NCBI RefSeq assembly: GCF_003940805.1
Contig: NZ_CP034328.1
Span: 2,028,001-2,092,000 of the forward strand
Source of the DNA: Tabrizicola piscis
Lineage (GTDB): Bacteria; Pseudomonadota; Alphaproteobacteria; Rhodobacterales; Rhodobacteraceae
DNA length: 64,000 nucleotides
Reading direction: 5' to 3'
Under the pieces are notes generated by a model. It had not been told where the DNA came from, searched no databases, and saw only the letters and a list, made by a program, of their open reading frames with translations. Of the stretch, positions 43,752-51,698 are shown one piece after another (positions within the stretch are counted from its first letter, which is position 1; each line of letters begins with the position of its first letter). Position numbers and translations under genes: made by a program.

Positions 43752-44441
43752 TCAGCGCCGCGTCTCACGCAGTTGGCCGATGAAATCGCGGAGCAGCGGC
43801 ACGCGGCGCGGGCGAAAGCTCTCGTCGGTCAGGCGCACGGCGTCCATCTGCGCCACCTTGAAGCGGCGAAAATCCTGACGCAGGCAGCAAAAGGCCAGGC
43901 ATTGCACCTCACGGTCCAGAAAGACCACGCCAAGGGGCCAGATACGCCGGTCCGTCACCTGACCGGCGAGGTCGCGGTAGGTCAGATCCAGCGCGCATTC
44001 GTCCCAGGCGGCTTCGCGCAGCAATTGCATATGCGGCGGCAGGGGGGCGCGGCGTTCATAGCGGTACGTGCGGCTGACGGCGTGGATTGCCTGGCGCTGC
44101 ACCCGGTCGGGCAGGGTGGCGATGATCTTGGCCTGCGCCTGTGCTGCGGCCTTGGCCAGCGCGGGATCACGGGCCATGCCAACCTCGGCCAGTCCAAGGA
44201 CCAGCGCCTCAACTTCCAGCCGGGTGAACATCTGCGGTGGCAGGGCGGGGTCTTCGGTCAGGGTGTAGCCCACCCCCGCCTCGCCATCAATCAGGGCCCC
44301 GCCTGCGCGCAAGGCATTGATATCACGGTAAAGGGTGCGCTCGGACACGCCCGTCTCATCCGCCAGACGGGCGGCTGTCACCGGCTGCGGCAGCATCCGC
44401 AGGGCGCTTAGCAGGCGAAAAAGGCGGTCGGCGCGGGCCAT
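43752..44441 (-). CDS. YafY-type regulator (HTH_11 + WYL domain)
   Basis: 229 aa. N-terminal HTH_11-type helix-turn-helix (MARADRLFRLLSALRMLPQP; VTAARLADETGVSERTLYRD) and a C-terminal WYL domain that binds nucleic acid or small ligands, with QAIHAVSRTYRYERR and IWPLGVVFLDREVQCLAFC. Divergent from the GST gene at 44511, which it may regulate. Typical of GST- or glyoxalase-linked YafY proteins; effector not known. Confidence 0.9.
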   Translation of the reverse strand: MARADRLFRLLSALRMLPQPVTAARLADETGVSERTLYRDINALRAGGALIDGEAGVGYTLTEDPALPPQMFTRLEVEALVLGLAEVGMARDPALAKAAAQAQAKIIATLPDRVQRQAIHAVSRTYRYERRAPLPPHMQLLREAAWDECALDLTYRDLAGQVTDRRIWPLGVVFLDREVQCLAFCCLRQDFRRFKVAQMDAVRLTDESFRPRRVPLLRDFIGQLRETRR

Positions 44442-44510
44442 GGCATCCTGACAGGTTCTGGCAGGAGTTTAGGCATAGACCAACCGCATCGCAACTGATT
44501 GGAGATACCG

Positions 44511-45119
44511 ATGCTGACCCTGTACCATTCCCCGCAAAGCCGGTCGTCCACCATCCTTTCGCTGATCGAAGAGATGGGGATCGCCGACTGGATTACCCTG
44601 CAAGAGGTCACCATTCCGCGGATGGACGGTTCGGGCGGGCGGGACCCAGCCAATCCGCATCCTGAGGGCAAGGTGCCCGTTCTGGTGCAGGACGGCACGG
44701 TGATCACCGAACGGGCGGCCATCATCCTGACGCTGACCACGATGTTTCCGGATGCGGGCCTTGCGCCCGAGATCGGCTCGCCGGACTGGGGGGCCTTTGT
44801 CGCCTGGCTGACCTGGTATCAGGGCGTGGTCGAACCGGTGGTGATCTTTCAGGCCGCCGGGATCAGCCACCCGTGGCTGACCGCCACCTTCCGTGGCCCG
44901 GAGGAAATGGCCGCCCGCCTGCGCGCTGCGCTGGAAAGGGGGCCGTGGCTTCTGGGAGGTCGGTTCAGCGCGGCGGATATCCTGCTGCATTCCCCCTTCG
45001 CCTGGTTCCCCGAGGCGACGCCCGATGACCCCCTGATCCGCGACTGGGTTGACCGTTGCAAGGCCCGCCCCGCCAGACTGCGGGTTGTAGAGGCCGAGGC
45101 CGCGCGGCGGGTGGCGTGA
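44511..45119 (+). CDS. Glutathione S-transferase family protein
   Basis: 202 aa. Thioredoxin-like N-terminal domain (LTLYHSPQSRSSTILSLIEE) with catalytic SRSS region, HPEGKVPVLVQDG and ITERAAIILTL for glutathione, then a helical C-terminal domain. Start 44511 has GGAGAT upstream; an in-frame start 12 bases earlier is also possible. Divergent from the YafY-type regulator gene. Probably a detoxification enzyme; substrate unknown. Confidence 0.9.
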   Translation: MLTLYHSPQSRSSTILSLIEEMGIADWITLQEVTIPRMDGSGGRDPANPHPEGKVPVLVQDGTVITERAAIILTLTTMFPDAGLAPEIGSPDWGAFVAWLTWYQGVVEPVVIFQAAGISHPWLTATFRGPEEMAARLRAALERGPWLLGGRFSAADILLHSPFAWFPEATPDDPLIRDWVDRCKARPARLRVVEAEAARRVA

Positions 45120-45133
45120 CGACCAGCGCCCCA

Positions 45134-45157
45134 CCCCTCCCCGGACAAGGGGGAGGG
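45134..45157. repeat. CCCCTCCCC-type intergenic hairpin, copy 2
   Basis: CCCCTCCCC (45134-45142), loop GGACAA, GGGGGAGGG (45149-45157), with at least 8 paired bases. It belongs with the longer element at 33945. It sits in the convergent gap between the GST gene and the transporter gene and could end transcription from both sides. Confidence 0.55.
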
Positions 45158-45166
45158 AAGCTCCCG

Positions 45167-46051
45167 TCACGGCAGGGTTTCGCGCTGGGCTGGGCGGCGG
45201 GACAGTTGCACGCCAAGGATGCCCGCCATGGTGATGGCGACGCCAAGGGCATCCAAGGCGCCAACCGCCTCGCCCAGCAGGACGGCGGCGATGGCCACGC
45301 CGAAGAACGGGTTCAGAAAGTGGAACGTGGCCGCCCGCGTGGCACCGATCCGGCCGACCAGGGCGAACCACAACAGCGTGGCCGCAAGGCCGGGGATGAA
45401 GATCTGATAGACAAAAGCCGCTACCAGCGTCGGGGACCAGTTGACCGCAATCGTCTCGGTCGCCGCGGAGACGAGCCCGAGTGCCAGCGATCCGACAAGC
45501 ATCTGCAAACCGACGACCATCAGAAGATTGCCGCCGGACGACGCGCCCCGCACCGTCAACGTGGCCACGGCCAGCGCCAAGGCACCAAGCAGGCACAGCA
45601 CGATCCCCAAGGGATCGGCCCCCGCCGACAGCCGTGTGCCCATGATCACCCCGACGCCGGAAACCCCGGCGACCAGCCCCATGATCCCCAAGGGCGCGAT
45701 CCGTTCGCGCCAGATCAGCCAGCCCAGCGCTGCAACCATCAGCGGCATCGAGGCGGCAATGATCACGGCCAGCGATGCCTCGACCCACTGCATCGCGACA
45801 AAGTTCAGGCCAAGGTAAAGCGCGTTCTGGCACAGGCCGAACAGGATCACCGCCCGGGCCTGCGCTGGTGCCAGCCGCCAGCTTTGGCCCAACGCGCGGG
45901 CGATCAGCACCGCCACAAGGCCCGAAATCAGGAACCGCACCGACAAGGACCCAAGGGGCGGGGCATTGGCAACGATCACCCGCGCCGTGGCGAAGGCCGA
46001 GGACCACATCGCCGCAAAGACAGTACCGATCAGGATCGCGCGCAGGTCCAT
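45167..46051 (-). CDS. EamA/DMT-family transporter
   Basis: 294 aa inner-membrane protein with about ten hydrophobic helices in two repeated EamA domains (about 5-140 and 150-285). The N-terminus MDLRAILIGTVFAAMWSSAFA is the usual start of the family; FLNPFFGVAIAAVLLGEAVG lies in the second domain. Exports a small metabolite or amino acid; substrate unknown. Start 46051; a GTG one codon earlier is possible. Confidence 0.88.
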   Translation of the reverse strand: MDLRAILIGTVFAAMWSSAFATARVIVANAPPLGSLSVRFLISGLVAVLIARALGQSWRLAPAQARAVILFGLCQNALYLGLNFVAMQWVEASLAVIIAASMPLMVAALGWLIWRERIAPLGIMGLVAGVSGVGVIMGTRLSAGADPLGIVLCLLGALALAVATLTVRGASSGGNLLMVVGLQMLVGSLALGLVSAATETIAVNWSPTLVAAFVYQIFIPGLAATLLWFALVGRIGATRAATFHFLNPFFGVAIAAVLLGEAVGALDALGVAITMAGILGVQLSRRPAQRETLP

Positions 46052-46082
46052 CACGCCGTGGTGCCTTCCCAGACCGGCAAGG

Positions 46083-46445
46083 TCAAGTCGCTGGCGGTTG
46101 CCAAAGCTCGATCGGGGTGCCTTCGGGATCATGTATACGGGCAAACCAGCCATAGCTGCCATCGCCATCCCAGTCGGGCCGGGTCTCAACCGCGATGCCG
46201 GTAGCCTGCAGCTGGGCAATCATGCCGGGCAGGTCATCCACTCGCAGGTTCAGCATCCATTGCTTGTCGGCGGGGAAGTAATCGCTGTCGGCCGCAAAGG
46301 CGGAATAGACCGTGGGCCCGGCATCCTGCATCCAGACCGCGTGGTCTGGCTGGGTCAGCCCCAGATGGGTGCGATACCAGTCGTTCAACGCCGCAGGGTC
46401 CCGCGCCCTGAAAAAGATGCCGCCGATCCCGGTCACACGCGCCAT
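46083..46445 (-). CDS. VOC-family protein (glyoxalase/bleomycin-resistance fold)
   Basis: 120 aa with one vicinal-oxygen-chelate domain: MARVTGIGGIFFRARDPAALN and WYRTHLGL at the start, and ARIHDPEGTPIELWQPP at the end, where the Glu is the typical metal ligand. Such proteins are dioxygenases, isomerases or resistance proteins and often act as dimers. Start 46445. Same strand and 31 bases upstream of the DMT transporter gene, a likely pair. Confidence 0.88.
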   Translation of the reverse strand: MARVTGIGGIFFRARDPAALNDWYRTHLGLTQPDHAVWMQDAGPTVYSAFAADSDYFPADKQWMLNLRVDDLPGMIAQLQATGIAVETRPDWDGDGSYGWFARIHDPEGTPIELWQPPAT

Positions 46446-46480
46446 GGCACGACCTCCAAAGCAAATGGGCCCCCAAAGCA

Positions 46481-46506
46481 AAAGGGCCGCCCGATAGGCG
46501 ACCCTT
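46481..46506 (-). terminator. Intrinsic terminator after the HU gene
   Basis: On the minus strand a stem of AAGGG(t)CGCC with GGCG(g)CCCTT (one mismatch in the middle, loop TATCG) is followed by TTGCTTT. It lies 27 bases past the HU stop codon and before the VOC gene on the same strand. Confidence 0.7.
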
Positions 46507-46532
46507 CCACATTTCCAGGAATGCGGGAAGGC

Positions 46533-46820
46533 TTAGCCGTTCACCACATCCTTGAGCGCCTTGGCGATGGCGAATTTCACCTGCTTGTCGGCAGCCTTGG
46601 TCATCGTCTCACCCGTTGCGGGGTTGCGAACCTGACGCTCTGGCCGGGCCTTGCAGGCCACCTTGCCCAGGCCGGGAAGGGCCACGGACCCGCCATCGGC
46701 AACTTCACGCGCCACGACCGAGGCGATGGCGTCAAGCGCAGCACTGGCAGTCTTCTTGTCGCTGCCCATAGCTTCGGCAACAGCGGCCACCAGCTGGGTC
46801 TTGGTCATCGGTTTGGACAT
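46533..46820 (-). CDS. HU-family DNA-binding protein
   Basis: 95 aa histone-like protein. The dimerisation helices MTKTQLVAAVAEAMGSDKK and ALDAIASVVAREV are followed by LPGLGKVACKARPERQVRNP, which carries the DNA-intercalating RNPATGE motif. Bends and coats DNA. The start at 46820 follows an AGAGGAT site. HU alpha/beta-type, not IHF (the arms read RNPATGE). The about 150-base gap upstream must hold its promoter. Confidence 0.94.
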   Translation of the reverse strand: MSKPMTKTQLVAAVAEAMGSDKKTASAALDAIASVVAREVADGGSVALPGLGKVACKARPERQVRNPATGETMTKAADKQVKFAIAKALKDVVNG

Positions 46821-46973
46821 CTGATCATCCTCTGTGTTGTTCTTGGCAAGAATGCGGCCCTTATGGTTTGGGCGTCCCCTCGAAAGCGAGGCCACGGCCC
46901 AAACACACGGTTCCTGTCGCAAAATCAACCCCGGAACGCGCGGTCCGGCGCAATTGACGGCTTTTTCGCACCG

Positions 46974-48455
46974 TCACAGGAAGGCTGTCTCTTCAAAGCT
47001 GCGCAATTTGCGGCTGTGAAGACGGGCGATCGGTGTCGCGCGCAGCCGTTCCATCGCGCGGATGCCGATCTGAAGATGCCGGCTGACCTGCGTCTTGTAG
47101 AAGTCCGATGCCATGCCGGGCAGCTTCAATTCGCCATGCAGCGGCTTGTCCGACACACAAAGCAGCGTGCCGTAAGGCACCCGGAACCGGAACCCATTGG
47201 CGGCAATCGTGGCCGATTCCATATCCAGCGCCACGGCACGCGACTGCGACAGGCGGCGCACGGGGCCGGAGTGGTCGCGCAGTTCCCAGTTCCGGTTGTC
47301 GATGGTGGCAACCGTGCCAGTCCGCATGATGCGTTTCAGCTCATAGCCATCCAGCTGGGTAACATCGGCCACGGCCCGCTCCAACGCGATCTGGATCTCG
47401 GCCAGGGCCGGGATCGGCACCCAGACCGGCAGATCATCATCCAGCACATGGTCATCGCGCAAATAGGCATGGGCCAGCACGAAATCGCCCAAGGACTGCG
47501 AGTTTCGCAGGCCCGCACAATGCCCGACCATCAGCCAGGCATGCGGGCGCAGCACGGCGATATGGTCCGTTGCCGTCTTGGCGTTGGACGGCCCCACGCC
47601 GATGTTCACCAGCGTGATCCCCTGCCCGTCGGCACGCTTCAGGTGATAGGTCGGCATCTGCGGCAGCTTGGTGATCGGGTGGATCACACCGTCCGGCGTC
47701 GTGATCTCTTGGTTTCCGGTGGCCACAAAGGCGGTGTAGCCGCTGGCAGGGTCCGCCAAGGCCGCGCGGGCATAGGCCTCGAACTCATCCACGTAGAACT
47801 GGTAGTTGGTGAACAGGACATGGTTCTGGAAATGCGTCGGGTCCGTCGCAGTGTAATGCGACAGCCGGGCAAGCGAGTAGTCCACCCGTTGCGCAGTGAA
47901 CGGGGCCAGCGGGGCCGACCCGTCGGCATAGCGCGTCATGATGCCATTCACGATGTCATCATTCGTCGTCGCCAGATCCGGCACGTCAAACACGTCGCGC
48001 AGCGAGAAGTTCATCACCCCTTCCTGCGGCACCGACAGGCCAGCGCTGCCAGCGACCGCGAAATGCACCGGCATCGGTGTGTCAGAGGGGCCAATGTCTA
48101 CCGAAACGCCGTGGTTCTGCACCAGAAGCTCGATCTGCTGGATCAGGTAGTTGCGAAACAGGTCCGGCCTTGTCACCGTGGTGGCATAGGTGCCGGGGCT
48201 GGAGACATGGCCAAAGGACAGCCGCGAATCCACCTTGTCAAAGCTGGTCACCGTCAGGCGGATTTCCGGATAATAGCTGCGGATGCGGCGGCCCGGATTG
48301 CCCTTGGCGATGGTGCGTGAAAACTGCTCCACCAGAAACGCCGTCGCTTCGGAATAAAGCTCCTCAAGCAGATCAACGGCCAAAGCGGCGTCGGTAAAGC
48401 TTTGATGCGGCCGCGACGGCGGGCAAAGGGTGGCGGTCTGTGGGTCGTCCTGCAT
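46974..48455 (-). CDS. amn: AMP nucleosidase
   Basis: 493 aa (E. coli Amn is 484), which hydrolyses AMP to adenine and ribose 5-phosphate in purine control. The N-terminal regulatory domain is followed by a nucleoside-phosphorylase-like catalytic domain with VNIGVGPSNAKTATDH, VGHCAGLRNSQSLGDFVLAHAY and a DMESATIAANGFRFRVPYGT substrate loop. Start 48455 has AGGACG upstream. It stands alone on the minus strand. Confidence 0.95.
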   Translation of the reverse strand: MQDDPQTATLCPPSRPHQSFTDAALAVDLLEELYSEATAFLVEQFSRTIAKGNPGRRIRSYYPEIRLTVTSFDKVDSRLSFGHVSSPGTYATTVTRPDLFRNYLIQQIELLVQNHGVSVDIGPSDTPMPVHFAVAGSAGLSVPQEGVMNFSLRDVFDVPDLATTNDDIVNGIMTRYADGSAPLAPFTAQRVDYSLARLSHYTATDPTHFQNHVLFTNYQFYVDEFEAYARAALADPASGYTAFVATGNQEITTPDGVIHPITKLPQMPTYHLKRADGQGITLVNIGVGPSNAKTATDHIAVLRPHAWLMVGHCAGLRNSQSLGDFVLAHAYLRDDHVLDDDLPVWVPIPALAEIQIALERAVADVTQLDGYELKRIMRTGTVATIDNRNWELRDHSGPVRRLSQSRAVALDMESATIAANGFRFRVPYGTLLCVSDKPLHGELKLPGMASDFYKTQVSRHLQIGIRAMERLRATPIARLHSRKLRSFEETAFL

Positions 48456-48534
48456 TTTGCGTCCTGAAGTTGATCCGGCATATAAGCCGAAACCCCTATC
48501 CCTTCGCAAGTGACGCCGTCATGACAAGGCAGGC

Positions 48535-49170
48535 TTAAGCCGCCGCGAACAGGGCCACCAGCGCCCGGTCGCCGGCATGGTCTGCGTCAAGGTCAGCCGC
48601 CGCTGCCCCGTACACCTCAACCTCCGGCAGACGCAGGTCGGCAATCCGCCCTTCATCCGCCAGTTGCGCCAGCACCCGCTCGAACCCGGCCGCGGTCCAG
48701 ACTCTTCGATTGATCGACAGCGCCACCAACGCGCCGGGCTCTGCCACGTCCAGCAGGTGCGGCAAGGCCTCCGGCCCGACATGCCCAGCAGTGAAGGTGC
48801 CGGAACTCACGATACCGCCGTAGCGCCGTGGCAAGGTCAGGGGCCGGGTGATATCCGCACGAAAAAGCCCGGAATAGAGCCGCTTTTCCGCCGCCCGTCC
48901 CAGCATCTCGGCCGAGAAATCCACCGCATCGATGTCCCCCTGAAATCCCATCTCGCGCAGTCGTTCGGCCAGAAGGCCCGTGCCAGCCCCGACGTCCAGC
49001 ACCGGCCCTTGCCCCCCTGCGCCCAGAAAGGCCGCCGCCACATGGGCAGGCAGACGGTACTGCATGCCCTCGGCAAAGCCCTGATCATAGGTGTCCGCCC
49101 AGTCCCGGTAATAGGCAAGGCACGCCTCCGGCCCGGTCAAACCCAATGCGCCCTTCAATCCCTGATCCAT
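48535..49170 (-). CDS. SAM-dependent methyltransferase (class I)
   Basis: 211 aa. SAM-binding motif I GPVLDVGAGTGLLAERL, motif II DIDAVDFSAEML, and the motif IV region GGIVSSGTFTAGHVGPEALP. The short N-terminal helix block (CLAYYRDWADTYDQGF) resembles small-molecule methyltransferases. Start 49170. Divergent from the epimerase gene. The methyl acceptor cannot be predicted. Confidence 0.87.
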   Translation of the reverse strand: MDQGLKGALGLTGPEACLAYYRDWADTYDQGFAEGMQYRLPAHVAAAFLGAGGQGPVLDVGAGTGLLAERLREMGFQGDIDAVDFSAEMLGRAAEKRLYSGLFRADITRPLTLPRRYGGIVSSGTFTAGHVGPEALPHLLDVAEPGALVALSINRRVWTAAGFERVLAQLADEGRIADLRLPEVEVYGAAAADLDADHAGDRALVALFAAA

Positions 49171-49269
49171 CCAAGCACCCCCAGACCGCAGCATGCGCCC
49201 GACCCATGCACCCTGCAATCCCCTCACAGGCCCTTGCACCCCGCCGCGCCGCCCCCGATAGTCGCGCCC

Positions 49270-50109
49270 ATGTCAACACTGCTTTCCCTTGGCCACGGCT
49301 ATTCCGCCCAAGCCCTCGCCCGCCGCCTGATCCCGCAGGGGTGGCAGGTGATCGGCACCACCCGCAGCGCCGCCAAGGCCGAAGCCATGCGCGCAGACGG
49401 GGTCCAACCGCTCCTCTTGCCGGGCGACCTTGGCCCCGCCTTGGCAAAGGCCACCCACATCCTCGCCTCCGCCGCGCCCGATGCGGGGGGCGATCCGTTC
49501 CTGCGCGACGTCCCCGATCTGGCACAGTCTGGGGCCACCTGGGTCGGCTACCTCTCCACCACCGGGGTCTATGGCGACCATCAGGGCGGATGGGTGGATG
49601 AGACCACCCCGCTGACCCCGGTATCAGACCGTGGCCGCCAGCGCGTGCTTGCCGAATCCCAATGGCTGGCAACCGGCCTGCCCGTCCACATCTTCCGCCT
49701 TGCCGGCATCTATGGCCCCGGACGCGGCCCGTTTGAAAAGGTGCGCGATGGCACTGCCCGGCGGATCCTCAAGCCCGGCCAGTTCTTCAGCCGCATCCAT
49801 GTCGATGACATCGCGCAAGTGCTTGAGGCGTCGATCCACCGCCCCAACCCGGGTGCCGCCTACAACGTCTGCGACGACAACCCCGCCCCTCCGGAAGACG
49901 TGCTCAGCCACGCCGCCCGCCTTCTGGGCCTGCCCGACCCGCCCGCAATCCCCTTCGATCAGGCCGAGATGTCGCCGATGGCGCGCAGCTTCTACGGCGA
50001 ATCCAAACGTACGCGGAACGACCGCATCAAGACCGAGCTTGGGGTCACCCTTCTATACCCCGATTACCCCGCAGGCCTTGCCGCACTCCTCCGCGATGAA
50101 GCAAGCTAA
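49270..50109 (+). CDS. NAD-dependent epimerase/dehydratase-like SDR protein
   Basis: 279 aa extended-SDR fold with a modified nucleotide motif LSLGHGYSAQALARRL (GxGxxA type), like YeeZ. STTGVYGDHQGGWVDE contains the catalytic region, and FRLAGIYGPGRGPF and SRIHVDDIAQVLEASI are family landmarks. The Ser/Thr-Tyr-Lys triad is incomplete (no clear YxxxK), so it may be a non-catalytic or unusual reductase. Function not assigned. Confidence 0.85.
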   Translation: MSTLLSLGHGYSAQALARRLIPQGWQVIGTTRSAAKAEAMRADGVQPLLLPGDLGPALAKATHILASAAPDAGGDPFLRDVPDLAQSGATWVGYLSTTGVYGDHQGGWVDETTPLTPVSDRGRQRVLAESQWLATGLPVHIFRLAGIYGPGRGPFEKVRDGTARRILKPGQFFSRIHVDDIAQVLEASIHRPNPGAAYNVCDDNPAPPEDVLSHAARLLGLPDPPAIPFDQAEMSPMARSFYGESKRTRNDRIKTELGVTLLYPDYPAGLAALLRDEAS

Positions 50110-50128
50110 CGCATTGAATTTAATTCAA

Positions 50129-50185
50129 ATTGCGCTTTCTCTTCTCCAAATATCCCACGGGGGTCCGGGGGTGTGAAACCCCCGG
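50129..50185 (+). repeat. Dispersed CCAAATA-GGGGG hairpin element, copy 2
   Basis: Order of boxes: TTGCGCTTTCTCTTCTCC, AAATATCCC, GGGGGTCCGGGGG, and a 7-bp hairpin CCGGGGG-TGTGAAA-CCCCCGG (50165-50185). It parallels the element at 40959-41006 on the opposite strand, with most hairpin bases changed but pairing kept. It lies behind the epimerase gene and in front of the convergent regulator gene end. Confidence 0.6.
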
Positions 50186-50206
50186 CGGTCGGGCACAGGC
50201 GCAGCC

Positions 50207-51484
50207 CTATTCGGCTGCAACCCCCAGCACTTGCCCGTTCAGGATCGCCTCACTGACCGAAGACAGCGCCAGCGCCGCCGCGCCATGTGCCCAAAGCAGA
50301 TCGCCCCAGGCGTGGATCTCGATCGGTGGGCGCGGGCGACCGGTATTGATGGTCAGGTTCTCCATCTCGGCCAGGGTCTCGGCGGCATAAAGATAGTCGT
50401 AGCGCATCCGCTCGCCCGACAGGATGATCAGCGCGGGGTCAAAGAGGTTGATGACATTGGACAATCCCACCGCCAGATAGCGCCCGGCGCGACGGAAGAT
50501 CGACTTGGCCGTCGCATTCCCGGCCTTGGCGTGGTCGTACAGGCTTTCCAGCAGCACCCCGATGGATTGGCCTTCCTTGTGGCCCCAGTTCAGCGCCGTC
50601 GTCGCCTCACGCGCAAGGGCGTAGTCGGCGACATATGCCTCCAGGCACCCCCGCTGCCCGCAGCGGCAAAGGGCACCATCCAACTGCACCTTGGTATGGC
50701 CCAACTCCATCCCCAGACGCTGCGACCCGCGATAGATACGGTGGTTCATCACGAACCCCATGCCCACGCCATGCTCGATGGTCACCACCGCGAAATCCGA
50801 CAGGCTGCGCCCGGCGCCGAACCACAGTTCCGCCAGCGCCACGAGGTTCGCGTCATTGTCGATGGTCACCGGCAGCCCCAGCCGTGACCCCGCTGCCGCC
50901 GCCAACGGCACGGCCCGCTCGGCCAGGACCGACGACCACAGCACCACCCCTTCGGCGCAATCGACAAAGCCCGGCACCCCGATGCCCACCGCCGACAGAT
51001 CGGCGCGCATCAGCCCCGCCTTGGCGCAGACCCGGTCCAGAAGATGCTCGATCGCGTCAAGAATCTCGGCCACCGCCATCGGTCCCGGACGCCGGGGGAT
51101 CACATCATCGGCAATCAGGTTGCCAGCGAAGTCCACGATCACGGCGGTATGTTCGCGGTCCGACAGCTTCATCCCGGCCACCCGGTGCGCATCCGCCCGG
51201 ACGCCCAGCGCCACAGCAGGGCGGCCGCGACCCGCATCGCCTTCGCGCGGGGCGGCGACTTCTTCGATCAGCCCGGTCTCGATCAGCTCCGAAGTGATGG
51301 TGGTCACGCTGGCAGGGCTTACCCCCAGATCCTTGGCCACCTGCACCCGGGGGATCAGGCCCGCCGCACGCACCAGTTCAAACACCTGCTGGCGCAGGGG
51401 GCGCTGGGATTTGGCCAGCGGCGGGATCAGCGGGCCCACGCCCTTGCGCCCCTCACTTGCTTCCGGCCGGATCGCCCGCGGCAT
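50207..51484 (-). CDS. xylR: ROK-family transcriptional regulator of the xylose locus
   Basis: 425 aa. N-terminal winged helix (PRVQVAKDLGVSPASVTTIT, about 45-64) joined to a ROK sugar-kinase-like domain with VIVDFAGN, VGIGVPGFVD, VTIDNDANLVALAE and the zinc motif GALCRCGQRGCLEAY. It is divergent from the xylF genes and, by position, should sense xylose or a xylose phosphate and control the xyl operon. The symbol is positional: ROK repressors of xyl genes are called XylR. Start 51484. Confidence 0.9.
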   Translation of the reverse strand: MPRAIRPEASEGRKGVGPLIPPLAKSQRPLRQQVFELVRAAGLIPRVQVAKDLGVSPASVTTITSELIETGLIEEVAAPREGDAGRGRPAVALGVRADAHRVAGMKLSDREHTAVIVDFAGNLIADDVIPRRPGPMAVAEILDAIEHLLDRVCAKAGLMRADLSAVGIGVPGFVDCAEGVVLWSSVLAERAVPLAAAAGSRLGLPVTIDNDANLVALAELWFGAGRSLSDFAVVTIEHGVGMGFVMNHRIYRGSQRLGMELGHTKVQLDGALCRCGQRGCLEAYVADYALAREATTALNWGHKEGQSIGVLLESLYDHAKAGNATAKSIFRRAGRYLAVGLSNVINLFDPALIILSGERMRYDYLYAAETLAEMENLTINTGRPRPPIEIHAWGDLLWAHGAAALALSSVSEAILNGQVLGVAAE

Positions 51485-51594
51485 TTATTCAGTCTCCGAA
51501 GTAATGTTGTGGCCATTTGGCCAGATTCACCGTCATGGCTGGGTGTAAACACCCCAAATCCGACGGATACACACTCTGCCCAAGTTTTGATCAC

Positions 51595-51619
51595 CTTTTT
51601 TATTTTGACAACTGAAATT
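51595..51619 (+). promoter_or_regulatory. 25-bp promoter/operator element, copy before xylF1
   Basis: The element opens CTTTTTTATTTTGAC and ends AACTGAAATT. An identical 25-base copy is at 52804-52828. It includes a TTGACA hexamer and loosely mirrored ATTT...AAAT ends. It ends 80 bases before the xylF1 ATG, the same spacing as the second copy. The likely role is a shared promoter and XylR-binding element. Confidence 0.7.
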
Positions 51620-51698
51620 GTGACCGCCACGCTTTTGCTGGATTTCAGCTTTATGGCCGGGCGGTCACATTCTGACCGAAACAGGGAGGAGAAGATTG

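Noticed and set aside
45966..48320. Plus-strand open frame of about 780 codons opposite HU and AMP nucleosidase
   Set aside because: High GC content removes stop codons in the antisense frame. The minus strand has recognisable HU, VOC and Amn proteins with ribosome-binding sites.
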